The position numbers and the translations under genes are program-made. Below are positions 32,101 through 42,999 of a stretch of DNA of 64,000 nucleotides, in pieces. Each line of letters begins with the position of its first letter. Within the stretch, counting starts at the first letter, position 1. The DNA is taken from assembly GCA_949128115.1 (NCBI GenBank), contig OX421967.1, forward strand, positions 10,158,070 to 10,222,069. The letters are read 5' to 3'. A model generated the notes under the pieces. That model saw nothing but the letters and a program-made list of their open reading frames with translations, made no database searches and was not told the origin of the DNA. The DNA comes from Anaspis maculata. Taxonomy: Eukaryota; Arthropoda; Insecta; Coleoptera; Scraptiidae.

Positions 32101-34577
32101 CACCCAATTAAGCTCAATATTACAAGCCGGAGTGGGATCACCATGGAAATGGCGCAAAATGAACTTCTTCGACGAATCAGATTGCCGTATTGCGGAAGTT
32201 GCGATTTTGACTTCGCCAGGGCCATCTCCGATTTGAAATAGAGCATTTATCAGTGCGAATATTGCGAATACTACTTACTCTATGTCCTAAAGTTTCCAGA
32301 TCGCTGTCAGATTCCGAATCTGAGGTGAAGTTTTTGTCCTTCCTGGATTTGTGCGACTTGCAGTATTCCCGGATGTGGTATCGGGGGTGCTGGCCGGCGG
32401 TCAAGGCGGGGATTGTCGTGAGCACGGGGGCGCATTTGCACGTCTCATCCAACTGGAAATGGTAAAATGTTTGAACTTTCTGTTGATTGGACTTAAAAAA
32501 TGATATGGAAGCCTTATCTCTTGAAGTAATGTTACTTTACTGGGCACCCACAGATCTCGAGTGGCTTTTGCGAGGGCTTTAGTCAGGAAAAACCCCTGAA
32601 AGAATTTTGCCAGATAGCGACCCTGTCGGTGATAGATTGAGGCGTTATGGAGGTTACATTTAGAAGGCGATCATGTCGCTGATTCTGCATAAATGTCAAT
32701 AGCGTCAACGTCGAACTTCAATGTCAAGTGTCATCTATACCGAACCCTAAATAATCAAACTGTAACGGTTGTTTTAGAACTCTTTTACCGGTAATTTTGG
32801 CCCCAAAAACTCCAAAAGCATTTTGAGCATTCCATTGCAGTAAATGGAATTTGCTATATTATTACACACATCAAGCGTTTTCTTGAACGCACATCATAGT
32901 AATCCAACCAACATGCATACTAAGTTAACCTTCGTTCGCACCAGGTTAATACCCCTAGCAATCCTAGACTATACATGCATCAGTGAAGTCTTCGCACTAC
33001 ATTTCGGCGGTCAGGTAATCCAATTACATGCGATCGCCTTATTAGGTAGGGTTTTGGAATCCACTCGGAAATTCACTTTCGAAAATTCAAATGAAGACTT
33101 CTTCTGGAAGTTGGTCAAGTTTTTGATCACTTTCATTGAAGTTTCCACCAAAGACATTCTTAAATGAGAAATAATGCTCAAGTTACAGGCGCCAGCAGAA
33201 AAATCCTACTCGAAGGAGGCTAATGAACATCTTCGGACGTTGTTCTTGAACTGTTCTGAATCTTCTAAATATGACAAAAAACTGACAAAATATGAAATCA
33301 TCATCCATTCCACGCCATGCGCCATACGTGTGGTAGGTACACTTCCAGTGTCTTTCACGCAATTAGTCAAAGAACAACAGTTCAATCTCAATTTCGAAAG
33401 CTCATTTTTGTAGCTATTGATAGATAGATGGTACCTATCTACGTAGGTAAACCTATCTTTCTAGTATAAATTTGAATATGTACCTATACGGAAAACATTA
33501 TTATCCTTGTCCCAGTTTTGGATTTGTTTATGTTTACTTGTTGGTATGGAAAAAAGAAATTGTTTTTGTCTGTAGCTGTTTCAAGGTTGAGCACTTCATT
33601 TTTATAAATACTCATCGGGCAATTCTAGGTATTGAATAGTTTTTCTTTCAAAAATTTGGAAGAATAAGTACCTACCTATTCAATTCTTGCAAGCTTCAAA
33701 GTAAAATAATAAAGTTCAAAAATTGAAATATCATATCTATGAAGATTCAAAACCGAACTTTAATTTTGTTTCATATGTCGGGTCCAATTATATGATTTGA
33801 TTTGATTGACTTTTATCTTTTGATTTTTTTTAAACAGCAATAAAACTTTGAGTGACATCTCATCTCTCATGTCCAGCCAAGCGATAAAAAACAGCGATAA
33901 CTAATATAAAATACACTTAATTATCGTTACCAAGTTTCAACAAAATTAGAATTCTTTGTGTAATGAAGCCATATATTATACTTTACACTTATTTGTCGTC
34001 AAGATAACAAGGAAAGTATGGACTTTCCGATAACATTTCGAATTTGTGTCAATATTCTTCAAGAACTTCTCGGAATACTTTCATTATTAAGGATTAAAAA
34101 TCAACGTGTAAATATGCTTGTAACAAATACAATCAAGACAGACAATAACAACAAATAGTTGTTTACATCTTGTGCGTAGGTAGGTATCGGATAATGCCAG
34201 ACACTTTTCCTTGAAAGAGGAAAATATGGGTCACTGAACCAAGCATACGTGACGTTCACCGGACCATAACCGATGAATTAACTAGAAAAATATACCTCTC
34301 AAAAAAAGCACCAGTGGTGCCAAATAATTGGGCAAAAGAGCCATGTAGCCATGACCTTGAAAACAATGGCGATTTGAACGCCGGAAGGAACATACATTTC
34401 AATCTTTTATTGGTAGGTATTGCAACAATATAAAACACTACTTACGGCTTTCATGGTGCTGAAGAAGCAAGTCATTTTGGCACAGTTTGGTTCGATTTTG
34501 AACTTGATGGTGTTCTGGGTAACTAGCAGGGACTTTTCGAAAATTTTCGAAATCCGGCTCATGGCAGAAAGTGCCAT
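26128..34577 (-). CDS. EF-hand calcium-binding protein, sarcoplasmic/calexcitin type
   Basis: Five exons on the minus strand: 34577-34446, 32452-32279, 29171-29004, 27360-27220, 26358-26128. All introns are GT-AG and phase 0; total 281 aa. EF loops: I at 120-131 (DVNKDGVISYDD), III at 208-219 (NKDRSGEITEAE, Asn at position 1), IV at 242-253 (DSNADGKLTRKE). The second EF position (exon 4, NPYNLVTVEQFLED-like) has no usable loop, as in many sarcoplasmic calcium-binding proteins. FWRRKIRTF, PYNLVTVEQFLEDMHHVLND and KLFFECLGL are family-typical. The first 44 residues are basic and Ser-rich with few acids, resembling a mitochondrial presequence; exon 2 has a Ser/Asp-rich stretch. The start is the first ATG (AAAATGG context). 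Likely a soluble calcium buffer or sensor. Introns are loaded with transposons. Confidence 0.85.
26589..26700. repeat. Hairpin family H, probable copy 4
   Basis: The arms are AGGCTGTCTGATTTC and ACATGATTC with their complements at the right end. The inner part reads GAGCTGTGTTTCTGGTC, which resembles the family core GGCTGTGGCCTGGTC. Arm length is about 38 nt as in other copies, but the arm sequence is different. Assignment to the family is less certain. Confidence 0.45.
26706..26912. repeat. Fold-back MITE, family C
   Basis: Inverted arms of about 45 bp (26712-26756 and 26868-26912) contain ATGGCGGCTT, ACAGAACTTCGT and GTCGCCGGCGACAGT. It lies in intron 4 of the calcium-binding gene. Confidence 0.65.
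27640..27775. repeat. Small inverted repeat in intron 3
   Basis: GGCCTTTTTAAAGTGGACGA near 27655 is complemented by TCGTCCACTTTTTAATGGCC near 27760. The size suggests a small MITE. Confidence 0.5.
28010..28959. mobile_element. TIR element T carrying a LINE 3' tail, copy 2
   Basis: Ends TAGACCGAAGAAG and, inverted, TAGACCGGAGAAG; TA is present on both sides (28008-28009, 28960-28961), consistent with a TA duplication. It has the same TIRs and cargo as 5723-6598, in opposite orientation. It is longer because an extra GACATTTTCTGGAGG block and a CAGCCTAAGAGACAGCC block are retained. It lies in intron 3 of the calcium-binding gene, about 40 bp from that intron's splice donor. Confidence 0.8.
28265..28800 (-). 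pseudogene. LINE ORF2 C-terminal remnant inside element T copy 2
   Basis: On the minus strand one frame has AKRPDIAQLIDRELRKAALR, ITSAYRTVPHDAARALSGIP and PFAPMLAIRG, the helix region seen near the end of Jockey/R1-type reverse transcriptases. A second frame has DNVEHARFHCNGPSRQREDL, EEKLSRR and NLVHEMLRGKEQWIAV, the zinc-knuckle-like tail. A frameshift separates the two. No endonuclease, RT catalytic core or poly(A) tail is present, so only about 500 bp of a LINE was captured. Confidence 0.65.
29172..30195. other. Intron 2 of the calcium-binding gene, right-hand part
   Basis: No gene seen. GTATAGGGTGCTTCC near 29583 resembles the ACCCTGTATA terminal motif found elsewhere in the window, so transposon ends may be present. 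Confidence 0.35.
30196..30346. repeat. Fold-back MITE, family D
   Basis: AAATTGTAAATCGGAGTTAGC near 30216 is complemented by GCTAACTCCAATTCACAATT near 30308, with GTTTTTT/AAAAAAC outside. It is about 150 bp and lies in intron 2. Confidence 0.55.
30412..32021. repeat. Large imperfect palindrome of 1.6 kb
   Basis: The left end CCGGGTGGGGCATACAAAACC is complemented by the right end GGTTTTTTATGGCCCACCCGG. Inside, each arm has two or three related units with AATGGCCGACAT, TTGGCTAGCCAATTG-type words and GTGAGTTGAAGCGAAGCCTAC. The centre is near 31300. Transcribed as part of intron 2, it would fold into a long hairpin. Confidence 0.65.
32460..34440. other. Intron 1 of the calcium-binding gene
   Basis: No repeat boundary or opposite-strand gene could be supported. 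Two plus-strand open frames near 32844-33413 have no recognisable domain. Confidence 0.35.
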
Positions 34578-34639
34578 TTTCTTTTCTGTTTCTCTTTTTT
34601 TATGTCTTGAATCTACCAAACACTAAAAATCACTTTCAC

Positions 34640-35460
34640 TCGATAAATCTTCGATGTGTGCGTATGTTGTTGGTGTTGTGGCGGATTGGTGAGATCTGCT
34701 GGAGGGTCACGAAACCTCCGAGCTCTCCGGCCACTACGCACGCAAGATAGACGGTTCTTTTATCTTGTGATTGTTGGCGTGTGGAACCCGTTCTCGTTAT
34801 TTCCTATCGCCAAGCGCCGATGGATGGTGTCGCAGACTGTGTCGGCAGTATGCTGGTACGCTCACGTCTACAGTCACAACCGGCTTAGCCAATGACGCAA
34901 GAGTTTCGACCATCAGCCATTGGCTTTATATGTTAATCACGTATAGGTAAGTACAGGTACAGAAATATGCATAATAAATAACGTGTTATGGATTAGTGAG
35001 TAGACGAATTTTAATTGGTGATCGGTGGCGGTGGCATGGAAATGAAAAAAGGATTGAGGCAGGGTGGATGAACTTTTTTCTATAGGCAGGTCGAGAGGTA
35101 GGTACATTTTTATTATGCAGGTGGGTAGATACGTGTCAGTTGATTGTTTTATAATTGTTCTTACTTTTCTACAATGTTTAAATATAGGCTAACTTCCGTA
35201 ACTCGAAGCCCAAAAGAACGACGAAATTATTTTGAGCTATAGAAATTTTGAGTTATACCTTGTGATTTATGAGCTACCTCGTGAGCTACTGACATTTAAA
35301 TACACGCTGGAAATAGTTGAAAGATTTTTTTGCAAATAACAATAATTTTACGTGGAAATTTTGCCGCCAAATCGGCCTAATGCTCACAAACAATTATGAT
35401 TTGGGATGCTCCAAGGATATGGAACGTCAGTTCTCTGATTTCATCAGACACTGTCGACAG
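34640..35460. other. Upstream region of the calcium-binding gene
   Basis: This region should hold the promoter and 5' UTR of the minus-strand gene that starts at 34577. No firm TATA box or initiator could be assigned, and nothing else was recognised. Confidence 0.3.
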
Positions 35461-35464
35461 AGGG

Positions 35465-36990
35465 TTTAGATAATTTGAATACATCGAACCTCATCTACTT
35501 GTGGAAGAAAAGTGTGCTCTTAAGACCTCCAACTTGCGGCTAAATAAACTTACTGAACGCACCTTAAGAAGCCGAATCATTTCGCAAGATTTTGTAAATC
35601 TAAAAGTAAAGTTGATTGTGTGAGAGATATATGATGAATGCGAGGAGAATGTATCGAGTGATGATAATTTTGTTCTAGGTGAAATAGTTGCAATCAATGA
35701 AGTTGTAACTGAGGATTGAAAAATACCAGTACAATTTGTTGGGGAAAATGTGACACTCAGTTTCAAGCTAGATACAGGAGCTAAAATAAATGTCGTTCCT
35801 GAGCATTTGTTCAAGTCAAAACTTGGAAAGAATCTGAAATTTGTACGATCGGAGCTCAAAGTTCAAAATTATGAAGGCACAAGCCTGAAGGTTCTAAGCT
35901 CTTGCAAAGCTGAGATGAATGTAAATGGAATGAATCGAATTTTATTCCATTTAATTTTGTCGTATTGACTCAAGACAAGTCAGCCCCTCTTCTAGGACTA
36001 ATAACGATCAAAGAGTTGAATATTTTGAAGCGTGAAGAAGTCGTCACAGTCGACGATGTCAATAACAAAAACGACCGAAGGTACTTGTATGTACTTGGCG
36101 AGCTTGGACACTTGTTCAAAGGTATCGGTTGCATTTCTGAAAACTGTCAATTTCATTTGAAAAATGACTACACACCGGTAGTAGTCCCGTGTAGAAAAGT
36201 CCCATTCCAGCTCAAAGAAAAACTCAAAAGTGAGTTGAATCGAATGGTAAGTGATGGTATAATAGAACCAGTTACAAAACCTATAGAGTTTGTGAACCCA
36301 ATAGTAATTATTGTGAAAAAACCGAACAATGACATTCGAATTTGTCTAGACCCACAAAATTTGAATCAAGCGTTGAAGCGAGAGCACTACTATTTACCCA
36401 CGTTCAAAGAATTGACAAATGGGATGAGTGGTGCAATTTTTTTTTTCGATTCTGGACGCGAATCGGGGATTTTGGCAAATCAGCCTGACGGAGGAGGCTT
36501 TAGAGCTTACCACGTTTGCAGCACCGTTTGGTAGGTTTAAGTCTAAAAGGTTGCCATATGGTCTATGCAATTCTCCAGAAATTTTCCATCGAATTTTCTC
36601 AGAAATTTTCAATAATATCCCTCACGTGAAGATTAATATCGATGATATAATCTTATTCGGTAAGAATAAACAAGAGCATGACAAAACGTTGTGACAGGTG
36701 TTGAAAAGAGCCGAAGAGAAGGCTGTTAGATTCAACAAGACAAAAAGCAAGTTAGGTCTCGAACAGGTAATATGTTGATCACATTTTGGGAAAAGATGGG
36801 ATCAAAATTGATCAAGAAAAAGTTGAAGCGATCAAAAGAATTCCGGTACCGAAAAACAGCAAGAATCTTTCGCGTTTTTTAGGTATGCTGAACTATGTAG
36901 TGAAATTCGTTCCCAATTTGTCATAGTTGAGTGCAACTCTCAGAAAACTGCTAAAGAAAAACACTGTGTGGCTGTGAACAGAAGTTCATG
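35465..36990 (+). pseudogene. Ty3/gypsy-like pol remnant (protease and reverse transcriptase)
   Basis: In order: an aspartic protease motif LDTGAKINVVP (about 35765-35800), then an RT N-terminal part with PVVVPCRKVPFQL, MVSDGIIEPVTKPIEFVNPI and VIIVKKPNNDIRICLDPQNL, then, after a frameshift near 36440, LDANRGFWQISL, TTFAAPFGRF, RLPYGLCNSPEIF and NIDDIILFG, and finally a RIPVPKNSKNLSRFLGMLNY tract. The usual Y-x-D-D box reads N-I-D-D. Stops and frameshifts are scattered, and RNase H and integrase are missing. It is a dead internal fragment with no LTR seen on either side. Confidence 0.75.
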
Positions 36991-37249
36991 AGAAGGTCTG
37001 GTCCTGCTCTCAAGCTGGGAACAACGTGCACAGATACACTCTTGTTTGAATGGTGAAAACTAAGCTTCTGTTCGCAATAGGAAAGTGCCAACAGTTGGAA
37101 GACTTAATTATAGTCGAAGTGCTGTAAAGCGTGGATGCCGCCGAGGAATAGGAATAAATATATGAGAGGAAAACAGCAAGTAGACCACTTTTGTTGTTGC
37201 AAATTGACGGATAAAATCGAGGATAAAATAAATAGAATTTTTGTTACCA

Positions 37250-40200
37250 GCGGCGCGCGGCGTAGCGATAAGCGCTGACATCGGCAAAAGACAGGTCCGT
37301 ACTAGATACAATGGTACTAGGCACACGAGTGGAGTTGAAAACTTCAAGCGAATTTAAGCAGAAGGACGAACACCAAAGAGGGACTCTGAACATTGAGGCG
37401 GCGACAGTGCTGCGGTGGCTAGGCTGGTAGGGGCCATCTCCACCGAGGGGGTGACCCGGGATTCGGCACCTGGCGCCGGCTGGGCAACCGAGAGTACCTA
37501 CGCTGCCAAAGAAAAAGAGGAACATGGAGGAAATTTAAGGGAAGTTGGAAATGATGGATGCTAAGCTCGAAAAAATTGACAAAATGGACAGTAAGCCGGA
37601 GAGAAGTTTGAAACATGTGGAACAACTGGAAGAAGAAAACGAGCGGCGGGTGGTGGATGAGGTGAGAAGGATGAGAGGGCCCGAAAGGGGAAAAACAAGA
37701 CCAGTACAGGTTGAAATGGCAACAACAGGATTAAGAGAAGAAATATTAAGAAATAAGAAAAAGTTGTAAGAAACACACGGTGAGATATGGATAGAAGAAT
37801 CATTTTCAAAGCATATGTGGTCGAGGAAAGAAGAACATTGGTGAGGCCTGAGGTAGGTATATGAAGAGAGAGAGGAAACCGGGAAATGAAGTGTAGGTAG
37901 GTACATCAGATATAATAAACTGATCCTAAACGGAAAGCCATATACCATGGAGGAGATGGGGAAAATGAAAGGAGAAAGCTCTGAGAAGTTTGAAACAACC
38001 ACAACAAGCAAAACGTCAAACAAGAAAATTAAGCCAAAGATCACCGGAGGGAGAAAATATGGGATTGGAATATTGAAAAAGAGATTGCTCAAGGAGTACA
38101 TATGGAGACAGCAGTTTGCAAAGAGAGAGAAGAAGATGGGAAGAGCTAAGGGAGGAATATTGACAGGAGTAGGAAAAAGCTTAGATGGGTCGGAAACTAA
38201 TGGCAAATCAATTGATACTGAGGGAATCCAAGAAAGACAACTGAGGGTAGAGGGTGAAACATTCAGAATAGTCACAGTACAATTGAATGGGGATGAGTGA
38301 ATGCAAAGACAAACTAGAAGAATGCGTGGAAGAGAACAAGATAGAAAATGTAATAATTGGAGGGGATTTTAATGCAAGAACAGCAAACTAAGGGAAATTG
38401 ATCGATAATGGGGAAGAACGAAGAGGCAGAAAGTCTAAAGAGGAAGAGATCAATAAGGAAGGGAGAATATTTTTGGAGATGGTTGAAGGCAGAGCCTGGC
38501 CGATACTGAATGGAAACATGGAAGATGATGAGAACGGAGAATATAAGGGGTGTCTCAAAAGTAACTCCCCCTTTTTCTTCTTAAATAACTTTTGAAATAC
38601 AACAAATATGCTCGGTTTTTCTGATGAAAAAGTCATATTTAACCTTTTATATTTTTCTTAAAATAAAATATAGCCCAAGTAGCCATCACACAGCCTTCGG
38701 CAGACCTCCTCGCGTCAAGCTGCATGCTGCATGACGCTTCCACACAAACCCGGCCTGTATCAAGAATAGCAGCACGCGTATGTTGACCCAGAGGTGCTGA
38801 ATTGCTTGAGGATCATCCAAGTGAAGCTTGGGTTCAAGGTAACCTCAAAATAAAAATCCCAAAGGGGTAAATCACGAGGTTTTTGTGACCAGTCCAAATC
38901 GCTGTTTCTTGAAATAATTAAACGGCTTTGAAATATTGTTTCCAATAGATTTCTTGTTTCACAAGAGGTATAGGGGAGGAGCCCTGTCCTGGTGAAACCA
39001 CATATATCCTCCAATCGATCTTCAATATTTTTTGATGCGATTTTGGGCCAAGCTTCGCGTTTGGAAAAAACGTTGCACGCAGTCACTATCATTGATTTTT
39101 TGTTTTGAAAATAGATTTCCAACATATCAGTATGTTGTGGTCTTGTGTAACTCTGCATGATAAATATGTCAAGTCTTGACTTGAGACTAAGCCAATAACT
39201 GATCTTTAAACCAAAAATTGGAGAAATCGTGAGCACATAGAATATAGGCGTTACTTTTGGGACACCTTTACGTACATCGGAGTTAACGGACAATCGGTCA
39301 TAGATTATGGCATAGTAAACGTGGAAGCAATGGAGAGGGTTAAGAGGTTCAACACTGAAGATAGAGTTGAATCAGATCATCAGCCAATATGCATGACGCT
39401 AAATTGTCCACGGGAAAATAAAAAGAAAAACAAGAGTGTAACGACAAAAACAATTGAAATATGGTCAGAGGAAAACATAGAAAAGTATAGAAAACAATCA
39501 AGAAATATCGAGCTATGGCAAGGAGGAGGGACGCAATATTACTGGAGAGAAATAAGAGCAATCATTGATGGAGCGGTTGTAAAAGAGACTAAACAAATCA
39601 AGGAATGGAAAGTTGGTAGAAATGAATGGTGGGACGGAGAATGTTTGATAAAGAAAAGGAAAGTTAGAAAAGTTCTGAGCTGAGAGAATGGAAAAGAGAA
39701 AAAGTAAATAAAGTGGTGTACCTACCTACAAGAACTGAAAGACTATACCTAGACAAAAATGTAAGGTGAAAAAAATTGAGAGCAAAAGAAAAATGGAGGT
39801 ACAGTTGGGAAAAATCAAGACGGAAGCAGAAGCATGGACATTTATAAACAAGGAGAGAAAAATTTAAACTGGAATCGGTGAGAATATAAAAATAGATGAC
39901 TGGAATGGATAAGTACTTCATGAAATTATTGGAAGGTACCGAGAACATGAACCGACAACGGATACCTAGAGCCAGAAACCCAGGACACAGAAATGGAAGA
40001 GATTATAGCGAGCAAGAAGTTAGAATACAAGTGGAAAGACTAAAGAGAAAGAAAGCGGCAGGTTCGGATGGTATTAGAAATGAAGCCTGAATTTACGCTG
40101 CAGAAGAAATGATAAAAACTCTAACAAGACCGAGAACAAGACTGATAAACAAAATATGGAATGGAGGAGGAATACCAACGGAGTGGAGAGAAGGAATTAT

Positions 40201-40670
40201 ATGCCCGATTTATAAAAAGGGAGACCAAGACAGAGGTGGAGAATTATAGGGGAATTACGCTGCTCAACACTGGCTATAAAATATACGCCATGATACTGGA
40301 ACATCGACTGAAAGAGAGGAAATCGAAAAAAAAACATCTGCTGCCGGACGTACAAGCAGGCTTTAGAAGGGGAAGAAGCACAGTCGACAATTTGTATGTG
40401 TTGAACTACATCAACGACAAAGAGTTGGCAAAGCCAGGTGGACAAGTGGTTGGATTCTTTGTGGACCTCAGAGCGGCTTTCGATATGATAAACAGGACAA
40501 AACTTTGTAAAGAATTGAAAAGAGTGGGAGTGACGGAAAGTCTAGTGAGAAGAATCGAGGAAGTATACCAAGAGACAGCTGACACAGTTAGAATCGGAAC
40601 CAGCACATCTGGGAACTTCTGGACTGTCAAGGGACTGAGACAAGGATGCCCGATGACCCCACATTGTTTT
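37250..40670 (+). pseudogene. LINE (APE-type non-LTR retrotransposon) relic
   Basis: Pieces in order: a charged coiled-coil ORF1-like frame (37545-37769), a second Lys-rich frame (37947-38300) leading into endonuclease sequence IIGGDFNARTAN (about 38355) with INKEGRIFLEMVEG, a split by a mariner-like insertion at 38546-39268, then VIDYGIVNVEAMERV and RVESDHQPICM (39300-39400), and reverse transcriptase: KKKAAGSDGIRNE near 40050, ENYRGITLLNTGYKIYAMIL, PDVQAGFRRGRSTVDN, FFVDLRAAFDMINR and GLRQGCPMTP (to about 40660). Homology stops right after GCP, so the YxDD half is lost. GDFN and SDH are the endonuclease active-site signatures. Several stops and frameshifts make it inactive. Confidence 0.75.
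38546..39268 (-). mobile_element. Mariner-like element inserted in the LINE
   Basis: The ends are AGGGGTGTCTCAAAAGTAAC and, inverted, AAGGTGTCCCAAAAGTAACGCC (imperfect TIRs), inserted at a TA; TA remains at both sides. The minus strand keeps a decayed transposase: ETRNLLETIFQSRLIISRNS, DLDWSQKPRDLPLWDFYF and TSGSTYACCYS resemble mariner sequence around the catalytic D (ISRNxDxxWPxRSxDLxPxDFFLWG). The length of about 720 bp is well short of a full mariner, so it is internally deleted and inactive. Confidence 0.65.
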
Positions 40671-41120
40671 CACGCATTGTTTGTTGTTTGTAGTGAACAA
40701 CAACGTGAACAAAGTGAACAAAAGAGGTATGTAGGAGATGGAAATTTGGCAATACCTACGTGTCCCATCAGGTCTCATTCGAAATAAAAATAGACCTGTT
40801 TTGGCGTTTTCAAGGAAACAATTTTAGTAGCGAGAAATCTGCGGTGTGAAGTTTGAGAATAAACACCTGTATGAAGTACCATCAACCTTTTGCGACTAGC
40901 TATTAAGTACCTAAAAACCTTTATCGTTTTCAAATAGTGCTGCCCGAGGTGCTGCCTACTCAATCTTGCAATACTTCGTAATTAATTTGAAATTCCCGCG
41001 CTAGCTTAGTCTACATCAGTCAACAGCAATGCTGCCAACGTAATGATAATACATACAACCAACTGCTATCAGCGCTATCGCTACCTATGCAACCTACACA
41101 CACCTACCACCTGCTTGTTC
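40671..41120. other. Spacer upstream of zinc-finger gene
   Basis: No gene recognised. TTGTTGTTTG/GAACAACAACG around 40680 forms a small inverted repeat where the LINE homology ends. Confidence 0.35.
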
Positions 41121-41238
41121 CCTGCGGTATTCTGTGCTCTAGAGTTCAGTTCAATTTCACTATCCACTACCGAGTGTTCAGTATACGTTAACGTTACGCT
41201 TCATCAACGTTTCCAGTAAATGCTGGTTATCTATAATA

Positions 41239-42978
41239 ATGGATCATAATATGATGGCACAAGATCCCTTGCAAATACCCCAAGAAGCAGAAGCTGTAGA
41301 TCCACTCCTGTAAGTCTATTCTCATCTGTTTACCTACCAATCAAATGATTCACTTACATACCTATTATAAGAAACAATTAACCTGGTAGCGTTGCCTGTT
41401 GATTTCAATAGCTATAATTTCAGGTTATTCGATATGGACATGGAGATCCATCAATGTCCGCAATGTTCATACGAATTTGAATGGAAGTTCCAGATCGACC
41501 ATCACTCTCGAAAGACACACGGAAACGTGAATGACGCTAAACTGTTCCGCTTTATCACAGCACCCGACCAGTTTCACTTTTGCAATGATGAACTGAATGA
41601 TGATTACAAATCGAACTTGTATGAACACTGGAAACACAAACACGGCAGAATCGATTGCAACGTAGACGCCAACAACAATTTGTATCACTGCGATTGTTAC
41701 AGTTATAAATCTGACTCTGCTTTATGCCTGGCAAAACACAGTCGTTCATGTGTTAAGCTTCCCAAAGACGATGTCGATTTACTAACCTTTACTATCAGTG
41801 GGAACAAGCCGATAAAAACTGAATTGTTTCAGTGCTCAGAATGTTCGTATGAAACCCACCGTAAGATTTATATGAAAAGTCACATGCTGAGGCACGTATC
41901 CAGCGAAGACGTCCTCTGGTTCCAATGCGAAGAGTGTTCGTTCAGAACCAAATACAGCCGCAGCTTGAAAACGCACATGTTGAAGCACGCTTCCAGTAGA
42001 AACATCCGTTGGATCCGATGCGAAAAGTGTTCGTACAAAACCAAATGGACGGCGCATTTGAAAGTTCACATGTTAAAGCACGTTGCCGGCAAAGACATCG
42101 ATTGGTCGCAATGTACCAAGTGCTCGTTCAGAACCAAACACAAGCGCAGCCTGGAAAGACACATGCTGAGACACGCTGCAAGCGAAGACATCGATTGGTT
42201 CCAGTGCGAACAGTGCGAGTACAAAGCCAATCAGAAGGCGCTTCTGAAAACGCACATGCTGTCGCACACTTCCATGGAAAACGTCCAGTGGTTGCAGTGC
42301 ACCACGTGCTTTTTCATAACGAAGTACAGGAGCAGCCTGAGAACGCACATGTTGTTGTTGCACGCCGCAAACGAGGACATCACCTGGTTCCAGTGCGAAA
42401 AGTGCACGTACAAAAGCAAACAGGCGACCCATCTGAAGATGCACATGTTGACGCACGCCGCCGGCGAAGACGTCGATTGGTTGCAGTGCACCGCGTGCCC
42501 GTTCAGGACCAAACACAAACGCAGCTTGGAAAGGCACGTGCTGCAGCACGCTTCCAGCGAAGACATCGACTGGTTCCGGTGCGAACAGTGTCCGTACAAG
42601 GCCAACCAGAAGGCGCTTTTGAAGACGCACATGTTGACGCACGCCGCCGGCGAAGACGTCGATTGGTTCCGGTGTCCGACGTGCATGTTCAAGAGCAAGC
42701 ACAGACGCAGCCTGAAGGCGCACATGATGAACCACGCTTCCAGCGAAGACATCCATTGGTTCCTGTGCGAAAAGTGCGCGTACAGGACCAAACAGATGTC
42801 GCACTTGAAGGCGCACATGCTGAGGCACGTTTCCAGCGAAGACGTCGATTGGTTGCAGTGCACGCTGTGCGTGTTCAGGACCAAACACGTGCGCAGCCTG
42901 AGGAGGCACATGCTGAAACATGTTCCAAACATTGGCATATTGGATTTGTTACATCAAGAGGTCCCGAACCAGTCGTAG
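41239..42978 (+). CDS. C2H2 multi-zinc-finger protein
   Basis: Two exons, 41239-41309 and 41424-42978, with a GTAAGT...TTTCAG intron, give 541 aa. The frame joins exactly (CT|G). Start: the ATG at 41239 opens MDHNMMAQDP and precedes the splice donor in frame. After a short acidic lead come three irregular finger-like units (about aa 30-145; the second lacks a full C-x2-C), then twelve canonical C-x2-C-x12-H-x3-4-H fingers. Linkers are unusual, mostly ASSEDIDWFQC-like instead of TGEKP. Fingers repeat in blocks of four: finger 7 resembles 11 and 15, 8 resembles 12 (both EQCxYKANQKALLKTHML), 9 resembles 13, 10 resembles 14. Presumably a nuclear DNA-binding regulator; the target is unknown. GC content is higher than the surroundings. 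The degraded relative at 473-1684 shows the family is expanding and decaying. Confidence 0.85.
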
Positions 42979-42999
42979 CCAAAAGGAATCTAGAAAAAG

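Noticed and set aside
32844..33413. Two plus-strand open frames inside intron 1 of the calcium-binding gene
   Set aside because: No domain and no splice signals that join them; likely chance.
35465..36990. Active retroelement or endogenous virus
   Set aside because: No LTRs, no envelope-like frame, altered YxDD box, several stops and missing RNase H and integrase; a dead fragment.
38760..39293. 177-codon minus-strand frame as an intact transposase
   Set aside because: It is too short, lacks the N-terminal HTH and first catalytic region, and crosses the element boundary.
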